Below are positions 40,912-48,800 of a stretch of DNA of 64,000 nucleotides, in pieces. The translations under genes and the position numbers were made by a program. Source of the DNA: Aquimonas sp046318115 (GTDB lineage: Bacteria > Pseudomonadota > Gammaproteobacteria > Xanthomonadales > Xanthomonadaceae). Numbering within the stretch: the stretch's first letter is position 1; each line of letters starts with the position of its first letter. The DNA is taken from the NCBI GenBank assembly GCA_046318115.1, contig JBKCVA010000034.1, positions 1 through 64,000 of the forward strand. Reading direction: 5' to 3'. Under the pieces are notes generated by a model. The model did no database searches. It saw nothing but the letters and a program-made list of their open reading frames with translations, and was not told the DNA's origin.

Positions 40912-42201
40912 CTAGCGCAACCACACCTCCACCCGCCGATTGCGGGCGCGGCCGCGCAGGCTGTCATCCGATGACAGCAGCAGCTGCCCGCCAAGCCCGC
41001 GCACCGTACGCGGGCGCAGGCCCAGGGCCTCCATCCGATCCGCCACCTGGTCGGCGCGATCATTGCTGAGCGCTTCGGCCTGCAGCGGTGTGACCTCGCC
41101 AGCATCGGCGAAGCCGATCAGCAGCAACTCGCGCCCCTGCTGCGAGGGCTGCCGCATGAACTCGGCGAGCCGCTCAAGATCAGCCAGTGCCTTGCTGTCG
41201 GGGCCGATGCTGCCTTCGTCGAAGCGCAGGTTGAGCGAGAGACGACGGGCCCCCTGCACCAGCTGTCGATACGTCGGTGGCACTTCGGCCGACAACTCCG
41301 GCGCGAACGCCTGCACGCGCTGCGAGACGAACCCGGTCTGCTCGACGATCCGCTGGCCGGCATCCGAGAGTACGAAGGCCAGCAGTGACTCGAGGCGCGC
41401 GTCCTCACCCGCCGGCGCGTACAGAAACAGGCGGCGCGCCAGGGCGTAGTCCTCCACCGCCACCTCGCGTGCGGAAGGCTCGCGCGCCAGAGCGCCATCG
41501 GCCACGGCCAGCGCACGCACGCCCTGCACGCCGGCCAGGCCGACGAATCCGATCGCGTTCGGATCCCGCGCCACCGCGGCCGCCAGAGCATCGGTGCTCT
41601 CGTAGCGCAGGGCCCGCGGCGACAGCGGCGCACTGCCCAGCACCAGGCTGCGGAAGGTGTCGTAGGTGCCGGAGCGGTCATCACGCGCATGCAGGGCGAT
41701 GCGACCGCCACTGCGGCCAAGCTGCGACCAGTCGCTGAGCTCACCGGCGAACACCCGGCGCACGTCGCGCAGCTCCATCTGCCGCAGCGGATTGGCCGGA
41801 TGCACGATGATGGCGAGACCGTCGAGCGCGATCACCACTTCGCGCACCGCGCCCAGGCGCGCACGTTCGGCCTCGGTGATCGGCCGCGAGGACATCGCCA
41901 GATCGGCGCGCCGCGCTTCCAGGTCAACGAACCCCGTCGAGCTGCCGTGCGCATGCAGCTGCACGCGGAGTCCGTCGCCGGTGTGGATCGTCATCTCATC
42001 CAGCGCCTGCGGCTCGCGCCGCAGCGCGCCGTGGCCCTGCTCACCCAGCCAGGCCTCGACCAGTGCGGGCATGAGGCGTTCGCCAACGGTGTTGGAGCCA
42101 TGGATGCGCAGCGGCTGGGCCAGCACCGGGCCTGCAACCACGAAGAGCAGAAGAACTGCGATGCGTTTCATGCGGGCGCCGCCCCTGTGCAGGCCTTGCA
42201 T
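40912..42201 (-). CDS. PstS-like phosphate-binding protein fused to OmpA C-terminal domain
   Basis: 429 residues. The chosen ATG has AAGGAG at five-base spacing; a second ATG ten codons later is possible, and both lead to the same signal sequence (MKRIAVLLLFVVAGPVLAQ). Residues about 32-300 are a PBP-like domain: LRIHGSNTVGERLMPALVEAWL (phosphate loop), HGSSTGFVDLEARRADLAMSSRP and LHARDDRSGTYDTFRSLVLG. The last 115 residues are OmpA-like, peptidoglycan-binding (LNLRFDEGSIGPDSKALADLERLAEF, SNDRADQVADRMEALG, GRARNRRVEVWL). No ABC permease genes are near. The protein probably captures phosphate while tethered to the wall. It follows the TonB receptor by nine bases. Confidence 0.9.
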   Translation of the reverse strand: MQGLHRGGARMKRIAVLLLFVVAGPVLAQPLRIHGSNTVGERLMPALVEAWLGEQGHGALRREPQALDEMTIHTGDGLRVQLHAHGSSTGFVDLEARRADLAMSSRPITEAERARLGAVREVVIALDGLAIIVHPANPLRQMELRDVRRVFAGELSDWSQLGRSGGRIALHARDDRSGTYDTFRSLVLGSAPLSPRALRYESTDALAAAVARDPNAIGFVGLAGVQGVRALAVADGALAREPSAREVAVEDYALARRLFLYAPAGEDARLESLLAFVLSDAGQRIVEQTGFVSQRVQAFAPELSAEVPPTYRQLVQGARRLSLNLRFDEGSIGPDSKALADLERLAEFMRQPSQQGRELLLIGFADAGEVTPLQAEALSNDRADQVADRMEALGLRPRTVRGLGGQLLLSSDDSLRGRARNRRVEVWLR

Positions 42202-42210
42202 GGGAACTCC

Positions 42211-44550
42211 TTACCAGTCGAGACGGACGCGCAGGCCATAGGTGCGCGGTGTGCCGGGCACGAAACTCGGAATGCCGAACAGCGCGCCGGTGTTGCCGGC
42301 GTCGATCAGGTATTCCTCGTCGGCCAGGTTCTGGCCGTAGACCTGCAGTTCGAGATGCGGATTGAAGCGCCAGCCGGCGCTGAGGTTGAACAGCCCGTAC
42401 GCGCCCTGCTCGATGCCCGGCTGGTTGGCGTCCTCGAAGAACACCTGCGAGCGCCAGCTGTAGCTCGGCCGCACATAGACCGAAGCGCCGTCGGCGAGAT
42501 CCACGCGCCAGTCGAGGCCCAGCGCCGCGGTGTACTCGGGCGTGAGGCGAAAGCGGTTGCCGGCCAGGGCCTGCGGCCGGCCGGCGTCGTCGGTGTTGTC
42601 GAAGCTGGCATCGATCCAGCCGATGTTGAGGAAGCCGCCGAAACTGTCGCTGATGCGCTGGCTGAAGCTCAGCTCCAAACCCTGCGCGGACGCATTGCCG
42701 GCATTGGTGGTGATGAAGAAGGGCGGCGCATTCGGGTTCTGCACCTGCGCCTGGAAGTCGCTGTAGTCGTAGTGGAAGACCGCGATGTCGTAAAGAAAGC
42801 GGCCCTCGGCCAGTTCACCCTTGGCGCCGACTTCGTAGCTCAGCACGATTTCGGCGGGCACTTCCTGCACGCCGCCGCCGTTGACCTGGAGCACGTCGGG
42901 CCGGCGCCCGCGCGCCACGCTCGCATAGGTGTTCAAGGTGTCGCTGACCCGCCAGGCCAACACCGCGCGACCGACCATCGAGTCGTACTCCTCGCTGCCG
43001 CGGATCACCCCTTGCGTGGGGCGGAACAGCACGTTCGGAAAGGCCGGCGCGGCCGGGCTCGGCAGCAGCTGGCCGAGCGCGCTGGGCTGGCCGAAGTACA
43101 GCGCCTCATAGCCGTTGTCGACCTTCTCGCGGGTGCCACGCAGGCCCAGGGTGAGCTCAAGCGCATCGCTGAACCGCCAGGTACCGTCGGCGAAGAACTC
43201 CAGGGCTTCGACCGCGCCGAAGTTGGCGTACTCCTCGCGATGCAGCGGCTTCAGCGCGATGAAGGCCGGCAGGCCCGGCGCCAGCCCCGGAAGGCCGGGC
43301 GGCACGTTGCGGGTGTTCGGCGTGCCGTCCGGATTCAGCAGCGGCACCACCGGCAGCTGTCCACCGGTCGCGCGGTTCAGGACCGGCGACAGCAGAGCGT
43401 AGAAGCTGCGCTCGTCCGTCGCGAAGGGCACGCGCTGGCTGCCGCGTTCGTCGAACCAGGACAGGCCACCGAAACCGCGGAAGCGGCCGCCGGCGTCGTA
43501 GTTGAAGCGCAGTTCCTGGCTGAACTGGCGCCCCTCGGCGTCTTCAGCGAACTCCAGCACATTGATCTGCGAGCCGTCGGCATCGAACTCCTCGCGCGAA
43601 TCGAAGTCGCGCCAGCCGGTGATGCTGCTCAGGCTGTAGCTGTCGGTGAGCGCGAAGTCTCCCAGCAGGGTCACGCCGTTGACGTGGCGGTCCAGGCCCA
43701 GCGCTTCACCGCGATTGAGATCCGCGGCGCTGCGGAACAGCTCGGTGCTGCCCTCGCGGGTCGGGATCACGTTGCTGCGGAAGGCCGTGCCGGGCGGGCT
43801 GTCGGTCTGGTGATTGAAGATCAGGTCCATGCGCGAACGCTCGCCGAGGTCGAGGCCAAAGCTGAGTCGCAGGGCGCTGGTGTCGCGGCCGTTGAGATCG
43901 CCGCCAGAGAGGTTTTCGATGAAGCCGTCGCGCTGCTCGTGGAACACCGCCACACGCGCGGACAGCGTGTCGCTGATCGGCGTGTTGGCGTGACCTTCGA
44001 GCGACATCGCATCGAGGTTACCCAGGCCGAAGCGCACGTGCGCAGAGCTCTCCTTGCGGGCCTTGTTCTGGATCAGGTGCACCGCGCCGATCTGCGCGCC
44101 GCGACCGAACAGCGTGCCCTGCGGGCCCCGCAGCACCTCGATGCGCTCCAGATCGAAGAACTCGACCACCGCACCGCGCGAGCGGCTGATCGACACGCCA
44201 TCCTGGAACACCGACACCCGTGGTTCGATCTGCGAGTCGCCGCTGTCCGAGGTGATGCCGCGGATCACGAAGCCGGGGTTGTTCGGGCTTTGCACCTGGG
44301 TCTGCAGCCCCGGCACATAGCCGTTGATGTCGGCGAAACCGCTGATGTTGAGCCGGTCCAGAAACTCGCCCGACAGCGCAGTGATCGCGATCGGCACTTC
44401 CTGCACCTGCTGCTCGCGCTTCTGCGCGGTGACCACGATGCGATCGAGTTCGGTGGCGGCGGCGCTGGCATCGCCACGCACGGCCTGCGCCGGGAGCACA
44501 AGCAGAGCGAAGGCAATGGACAGCGCGAGCGGAGTGCGGGCATGCGACAT
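42211..44550 (-). CDS. TonB-dependent receptor
   Basis: 779 residues from the ATG that gives the signal peptide MSHARTPLALSIAFALLVLPAQAVRG; an in-frame TTG lies 33 bases upstream. A TonB box (LDRIVVTAQKREQ) and plug domain (residues about 40-160: VPIAITALSGEFLDRL, FVIRGITSDSG, ERIEVLRGPQGTLFGRGAQIG) are followed by a 22-strand barrel with typical repeats, ending QNLADEEYLIDAGNTG and YGLRVRLDW. It belongs to the large iron-complex-type group, but its operon partner is a PstS-OmpA fusion and its divergent neighbour a PhoD phosphatase. Import of phosphate or a phosphorylated compound is the likely task (inference). Confidence 0.95.
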   Translation of the reverse strand: MSHARTPLALSIAFALLVLPAQAVRGDASAAATELDRIVVTAQKREQQVQEVPIAITALSGEFLDRLNISGFADINGYVPGLQTQVQSPNNPGFVIRGITSDSGDSQIEPRVSVFQDGVSISRSRGAVVEFFDLERIEVLRGPQGTLFGRGAQIGAVHLIQNKARKESSAHVRFGLGNLDAMSLEGHANTPISDTLSARVAVFHEQRDGFIENLSGGDLNGRDTSALRLSFGLDLGERSRMDLIFNHQTDSPPGTAFRSNVIPTREGSTELFRSAADLNRGEALGLDRHVNGVTLLGDFALTDSYSLSSITGWRDFDSREEFDADGSQINVLEFAEDAEGRQFSQELRFNYDAGGRFRGFGGLSWFDERGSQRVPFATDERSFYALLSPVLNRATGGQLPVVPLLNPDGTPNTRNVPPGLPGLAPGLPAFIALKPLHREEYANFGAVEALEFFADGTWRFSDALELTLGLRGTREKVDNGYEALYFGQPSALGQLLPSPAAPAFPNVLFRPTQGVIRGSEEYDSMVGRAVLAWRVSDTLNTYASVARGRRPDVLQVNGGGVQEVPAEIVLSYEVGAKGELAEGRFLYDIAVFHYDYSDFQAQVQNPNAPPFFITTNAGNASAQGLELSFSQRISDSFGGFLNIGWIDASFDNTDDAGRPQALAGNRFRLTPEYTAALGLDWRVDLADGASVYVRPSYSWRSQVFFEDANQPGIEQGAYGLFNLSAGWRFNPHLELQVYGQNLADEEYLIDAGNTGALFGIPSFVPGTPRTYGLRVRLDW

Positions 44551-44620
44551 GCGGAGTACGTCCGGGGACTGGAAGGCCCGCAAGACTGCGCAGCCGAGGT
44601 TGCATCCGCATGACCGCTTC

Positions 44621-44638
44621 GCGTCACCGTAGGGTCAT
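44621..44638. promoter_or_regulatory. Pho-box-like direct repeat between TonB receptor and PhoD genes
   Basis: GCGTCACCGTAGGGTCAT contains two GTCA elements spaced 11 bp start to start, the spacing of a PhoB-binding site (CTGTCAT-N4-CTGTCAC type). A third related TGAC/GTCA-like half (ATGACC at 44610) lies 11-13 bp further. The match to the flanking CT/AT positions is poor. It lies 70 bp from the receptor start and 47 bp from the phosphatase start, so it could serve both. Confidence 0.4.
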
Positions 44639-44684
44639 CGAACTCGCGTCTACTGCGCGGCCTTCGCCACACCGGTGACGCCGC

Positions 44685-46826
44685 ATGCTGCGCATGAATC
44701 GCCGCGACTTCCTGATCAGCGCCAGCCTGTCGAGCCTGATGCTCGCCCTGCCCGGCTGCCGCAGCCAGCGCACGCCGCCAACGGGTGAGCTCCGCGTGGA
44801 TCGCGATCGCTTTCCGCAGTCGGTGGCATCAGGGGATCCGCGTCCGCAGGCCGTGCTGCTGTGGACGCGCCTGCAGCTCGCCCCGGACCAGAGCGAAGCG
44901 CCTTTGTGGCTGCAGGTCTCGGAGACCGAGGACTTCGTGCAGGCACGCGCGCTGGCGATGACTGCCGGGGCCGAACACGATGGCTGCGTGCGCCTGCGGC
45001 TCACCGACCTCCAGCCCGGCACGCGCTACCACTACCGCTTCGTGGTCAACACGCCCGAGGGCTGGCGCAGCTCGCCGATCGGTCGCACGCGGACCGCACC
45101 GGCCGACGACAGCGAGGCACCGCTGCGCTTCGCCCTGCTGAGCTGCCAGGACTACGGCGGCCGCTGGTACAACAGTCTGCAGCCCCTGCTGGAGGAAGAG
45201 CTCGACTTCGTGCTGCACGTCGGCGACTTCATCTACGAGACCGCCGGCGACCCGCAGTTCCAGAGCGAGAGCGGCGAGCGCCGCATCGTGTTCGATGACC
45301 TCGACGGCGCGCTCAAGCTCGGCAGCGCGGAGCGGCCGTACTATGCCGCCCATTCGCTCGACAACTACCGCCAGCTGCATCGCACGGTGCGCACCGACCG
45401 CGTGCTGCAGCAGCTTCTGGAGCGGGCGCCGCTGGTCGCGATCTGGGACGACCACGAGTTCGCGGACGACAGCTGGCAGGATGTCGCCACCCATCGCGAC
45501 GGTCGCGTCGACGAGCGCGACCGCGAGCGTCGTCGCAACGCCGAGCAGGCCTGGTTCGAGTACCTGCCTGCCGACCCCGAGGGCATGCTCGACGCGCAGG
45601 GCGCAACGCCCGCGCGCGAGGCCCTGTTTCCCGCCACGCGAATCTGGCGCGGGCTGCGCTTCGGCAAGGTGCTGGACCTCAGCCTGATCGACACTCGCAG
45701 CGAGCGGCCGGATCACCTGGTGCCGGAAGACGCCTTCCCCGGCGAGCTGCTGTACACCGAGGCCGAGCTGGACGAGGCCCTGCCCGGCGTCGGCATCGAC
45801 CCGACGACGCTGGACGACAGCCTGCTGCCCTTCCTCGACCTGGACAGTGCAGAGCACGCCGCGCTGAAGCCCACCCTGGTCGGCCTGCTCAGCGCCGCTG
45901 CGCTTCGCGAAGGCCTGTCGAACGAGTCGGCGATGGCCTACGCGCAGCGCTGCGCGCGCGGCCGTATCGCCCTGCCGGTGCTTGCCGCCCTGCTGCAGCG
46001 CTGGAACGCGAGTGCGCCGGAGGCGATGCGCGCTGAAATCCCGCCGGCCGAGGCAGCCGTAGGCCGCGGCCTGTGCTGGGCCAGCCTCGGCAAGACCGGA
46101 TTGTTCAGCAGCGTAGGTTCCCGTTACTTTGTGCTGCAGGCGCCCTGGCAGGCCCTGGCCGCGCTGCGCGGTGGCGCGGATTCACCGCTGTCATCGGCGC
46201 AGCGCGACTGGCTGCTGCAGCGTCTGCAGGCCAGCGATGCGGTCTGGAAGACGGTCGCCAGCTCAATCTCGTTCACCGCGATCGAGCTCGACCTGTCGCT
46301 GCCCGAACTCGGCGCGCCGCCGCTGCTGGCGCGCCGCTTCCTGCTCAATGTCGACCACTGGGACGGTTTCCCGCGAGCGCGCAGCCGCCTGCTTGAAGCA
46401 ATGGATGCGGCCGGCGGTGCGCTGCTGCTGTCTGGAGATATCCATGCCGCCTTCGCCACCCAACACAGCGCGCGCAGCGTCGAGATCACCACGCCTGCGG
46501 TGTCCTCGACCACGCTGGCCGACATCCTTGCCAGCGAGGTCGAGCGCGATCCGAACACCGCCGAGGTCGGTCGGCGCATGGTCGATGCGCTCGACCGGCT
46601 GATCGTCCACGGCGACCCGCGCGTGAAACACGTGCGCACCCGCCTGCATGGCGTCACCCTCATCGAGGCGCGGCCGGATGCGCTCCATGTGCAGCTGATC
46701 TGCCTGCCGCCGGAGGCCTGCCGCGAGCAGGGTTATGCCGATCCCGCCCGCCTCGCTGCGCGGCGAATCCGACAGGCATTGGTCGTCGACGCTGCCACGC
46801 GAACGCTGCGGCCGCTGAGCGGTTGA
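44685..46826 (+). CDS. PhoD-type alkaline phosphatase/phosphodiesterase
   Basis: 713 residues. The N-terminus has NRRDFLISASLSSLMLALPGC, a Tat-like twin arginine with a lipobox-like end. A second in-frame ATG three codons in is equally possible. The PhoD N-terminal Fn3-like domain (FPQSVASGDPRPQAVLLWTRL, LTDLQPGTRYHYRFVV) is at 40-140. The metallophosphatase domain has LLSCQDYGGRWYN, DFVLHVGDFIYE, the WDDHEFADDSWQDV motif and ILLSGDIHAAF-like LLLSGDIHAAFATQHS near 580. PhoD enzymes use Fe/Ca to release phosphate from phosphoesters outside the cytoplasm. Insertions (residues 340-480) make it longer than Bacillus PhoD. Confidence 0.94.
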   Translation: MLRMNRRDFLISASLSSLMLALPGCRSQRTPPTGELRVDRDRFPQSVASGDPRPQAVLLWTRLQLAPDQSEAPLWLQVSETEDFVQARALAMTAGAEHDGCVRLRLTDLQPGTRYHYRFVVNTPEGWRSSPIGRTRTAPADDSEAPLRFALLSCQDYGGRWYNSLQPLLEEELDFVLHVGDFIYETAGDPQFQSESGERRIVFDDLDGALKLGSAERPYYAAHSLDNYRQLHRTVRTDRVLQQLLERAPLVAIWDDHEFADDSWQDVATHRDGRVDERDRERRRNAEQAWFEYLPADPEGMLDAQGATPAREALFPATRIWRGLRFGKVLDLSLIDTRSERPDHLVPEDAFPGELLYTEAELDEALPGVGIDPTTLDDSLLPFLDLDSAEHAALKPTLVGLLSAAALREGLSNESAMAYAQRCARGRIALPVLAALLQRWNASAPEAMRAEIPPAEAAVGRGLCWASLGKTGLFSSVGSRYFVLQAPWQALAALRGGADSPLSSAQRDWLLQRLQASDAVWKTVASSISFTAIELDLSLPELGAPPLLARRFLLNVDHWDGFPRARSRLLEAMDAAGGALLLSGDIHAAFATQHSARSVEITTPAVSSTTLADILASEVERDPNTAEVGRRMVDALDRLIVHGDPRVKHVRTRLHGVTLIEARPDALHVQLICLPPEACREQGYADPARLAARRIRQALVVDAATRTLRPLSG

Positions 46827-46853
46827 GCCGGTGGCGGCCGCAGCGCCTTTCGC

Positions 46854-47891
46854 TCAGGCCCCCAGCACCCAGCGGTAGCCGATCCGGTAGATGCCGCCGT
46901 GGCCGGTGATGTTGCCGGTGTGCTGCTTGGGCCCGATCGCACCACCGAACTGGTTCTGGCTGTTCAAGGTCAGGCGGATGCCATAGGGGCGCAGCGCGTC
47001 CTCGTCGATGAGCGCACCGATCAGATTGCCGATCAGGGTGACCGCCGAGGCTGCGGCAGCGCCAGCGGCCGCGGTGGCGAAGAAGCCGACCACTGCGCCC
47101 ACCAGTCCGCTCAAGGCGTCGGTCAGGGCCTTGGCCACCTCGGCATCGTTGCTGTCGGACTCGACCAGCTGGAAGATCGCGTACAGCGACTTCGGATAGC
47201 CGGGCGTGCTGCGCAGACTGTACTGGCCGAGGAACAGCTCGCCGTAGCTGGCGTAGTGGCCGCTGCGGAAGTCGCCGGCATCGAAGCTGCGCATCACTGC
47301 CACATTGCCGCTGGCGCCGATACGGATTCCACCGAAGATGATCTCGTCCCAGCCCGCCGGCTGGGTTTCGCGCACGCAGTGGATCGCCCGCAGCAGCAGG
47401 TGGCAACGGGTGAACTGGGTCGCTGAGCGCGGCGTGGCGCGGGCCAGTCGCGAAGGCGCGGGCAGGTTCGGCAGCGCCGGCAGACCGGGACGCAGTTCCA
47501 TCCTCGCATCGAGGCCGGCCGGACGCAGATCTGCCAGGCTCGGCCCCTGCTCACCCAGCAGTCGGCGCAACTGGGTGGGGCGGCGCGACAGCGCTTTCAG
47601 GCCCGGCGCCAGTCGCGCGACCGCGAGTGCGGGCAGCGCTGCGGCGCAGGCGGCGGCGCGCGCTTCGAAGCTGGCCGGGTCGGCGCTGACCGGATGCCGC
47701 TGCGGATCGACACGGTGCAGCAGGGCCTTGAGGCAGAGCGCGCCGGCCTGGCGGGCGATGCGGTCGGATTGCGCGCGCTCACGCGGGTCGAGCTGTTCAG
47801 GGCCGAACGCTTCGACCACGGGCGCCTGCAATTCGGCCTGCAGTTCGGCGTTGATCTCGGTGTTCTGGCCAAAGCTGGAATGGGTGTTCAT
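46854..47891 (-). CDS. Conserved-looking hypothetical protein with central hydrophobic segment
   Basis: 345 residues from the ATG preceded by GAGGAG; no signal peptide. The N-terminal 130 residues are Ala/Arg-rich and helical with several cysteines (ARQAGALCLKALLHR, FTRCHLLLRAIHCV). A middle part is beta-like (DEIIFGGIRIGASGNVAVMRSFDAGDF, GELFLGQYSL). A long small-residue hydrophobic segment (LSGLVGAVVGFFATAAAGAAAASAV, split here for length, continuing LIGNLIGALI) lies at about 265-305, then a polar tail GPKQHTGNITGHGGIYRIGYRWVLGA. I do not recognise the family. The glycine/alanine hydrophobic hairpin recalls membrane-inserting proteins, but no toxin or immunity neighbour is seen. Confidence 0.7.
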   Translation of the reverse strand: MNTHSSFGQNTEINAELQAELQAPVVEAFGPEQLDPRERAQSDRIARQAGALCLKALLHRVDPQRHPVSADPASFEARAAACAAALPALAVARLAPGLKALSRRPTQLRRLLGEQGPSLADLRPAGLDARMELRPGLPALPNLPAPSRLARATPRSATQFTRCHLLLRAIHCVRETQPAGWDEIIFGGIRIGASGNVAVMRSFDAGDFRSGHYASYGELFLGQYSLRSTPGYPKSLYAIFQLVESDSNDAEVAKALTDALSGLVGAVVGFFATAAAGAAAASAVTLIGNLIGALIDEDALRPYGIRLTLNSQNQFGGAIGPKQHTGNITGHGGIYRIGYRWVLGA

Positions 47892-48108
47892 GGTGGGCTC
47901 CTCGGTTTCTGTCAATGGATGGCGGCGCGGGAGGCTTCCCGGCTCGCCACGGCCTAGTCGCAGAGCGCGGGCAAAACCCGCCACCGTCCGCGCAGCGCAT
48001 GCAGACGGCGGTTTTCAGCGGCAGACTTCGACTTGCCGGATGGCCTTGCGCGCGCTCCGGGCCAGTGCGCGGGGTGCGTATCCGCGGCCCGCATCAAAGG
48101 AGGTCTTC

Positions 48109-48756
48109 ATGTCACCGTTCATCGCCATCGCATTGCTCGGGCTGCTTTCGGGCGAGGGGGTGCCCGCCGAGAACGCCCGCAGCGCGCAGGCCACGCCAGC
48201 ACCGACGACGCGGGTCGCCACCGAAGCCGACCGCCTGCCGCCGCCCGAGGACGTCGTCGAGTACTCGAATCGCACCGATCCCGAGGGCCCTGGGCAGGGC
48301 GAACTGCACATTCAGCGCCAGGTCCCTGCGCTGCTCTCCGAGACGCAGACATCAGCGCTGCGCGCCGATCTGCTGCCCTTGCCGCAGCTCCGGCTTGGCA
48401 GCCGAACCGCCGAGTGGGGTGATGTGCTGCGGCTGCGGGCAACGCGCGATGTCTCGGGCCAGTGCCGAGTGCCACTGCGCTTCAGCGTGATCAATGGCGG
48501 TCTGCTGCCCAGCGCTGCGACCCACCACGTGCTGCGCCAGGGGGCTTCGCTCGATTCCCTGGGTGCGCCCGTGCATACGCTGCAGCAGGCCGCGCTGGCC
48601 GCGGGTGCCAGCAAAGCGTTCGAGGCGATGCTGACGCTGGCCGAAGGCAGCGCCTGGATCGAGCTGGCGCTGGACGTCGACGACGCCGTCAATGAGTCGA
48701 ACGAGGCCAACAACCGGCGACGTGTGCAGCTGCAGGTGCGCGGCGACTGCCGCTGA
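48109..48756 (+). CDS. Exported CARDB-like domain protein
   Basis: 215 residues, ATG preceded by a full AAAGGAGG box. A weak signal peptide (MSPFIAIALLGLLSGEGVPAENA) is followed by a Pro/Thr-rich linker. The C-terminal half (about 100-212) has a CARDB/adhesion-like beta-sandwich: LRLRATRDVSGQCRVPLRFSVINGG, then LDVDDAVNESNEANNRRRVQLQV, which is the usual last strands of CARDB domains (VDxxNxVxEsNExNN). Two cysteines (C in SGQCRV and the penultimate RGDCR) may form a disulfide. The function is unknown; it is divergent from the hypothetical gene to its left. Confidence 0.75.
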   Translation: MSPFIAIALLGLLSGEGVPAENARSAQATPAPTTRVATEADRLPPPEDVVEYSNRTDPEGPGQGELHIQRQVPALLSETQTSALRADLLPLPQLRLGSRTAEWGDVLRLRATRDVSGQCRVPLRFSVINGGLLPSAATHHVLRQGASLDSLGAPVHTLQQAALAAGASKAFEAMLTLAEGSAWIELALDVDDAVNESNEANNRRRVQLQVRGDCR

Positions 48757-48800
48757 GGCAAGGCGCCGCGAAGAGCTCCAGGCCCGGCACGCACGGTGGC

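Noticed and set aside
42211..44550. Siderophore receptor
   Set aside because: The sequence type would allow it, but the operon with PstS-OmpA and the divergent PhoD gene point to phosphate; the substrate remains unproven.
41689..44613. Very long open frame (over 970 codons) on the plus strand opposite the TonB receptor and PstS-OmpA genes; similar ones opposite 36121-39381, 24328-26475, 48801-51668 and 22429-24303
   Set aside because: These are antisense shadows caused by high G+C third positions. Their translations are low-complexity (His/Gln/Arg/Ala-rich) with no domain features, whereas the opposite strand encodes clear protein families.
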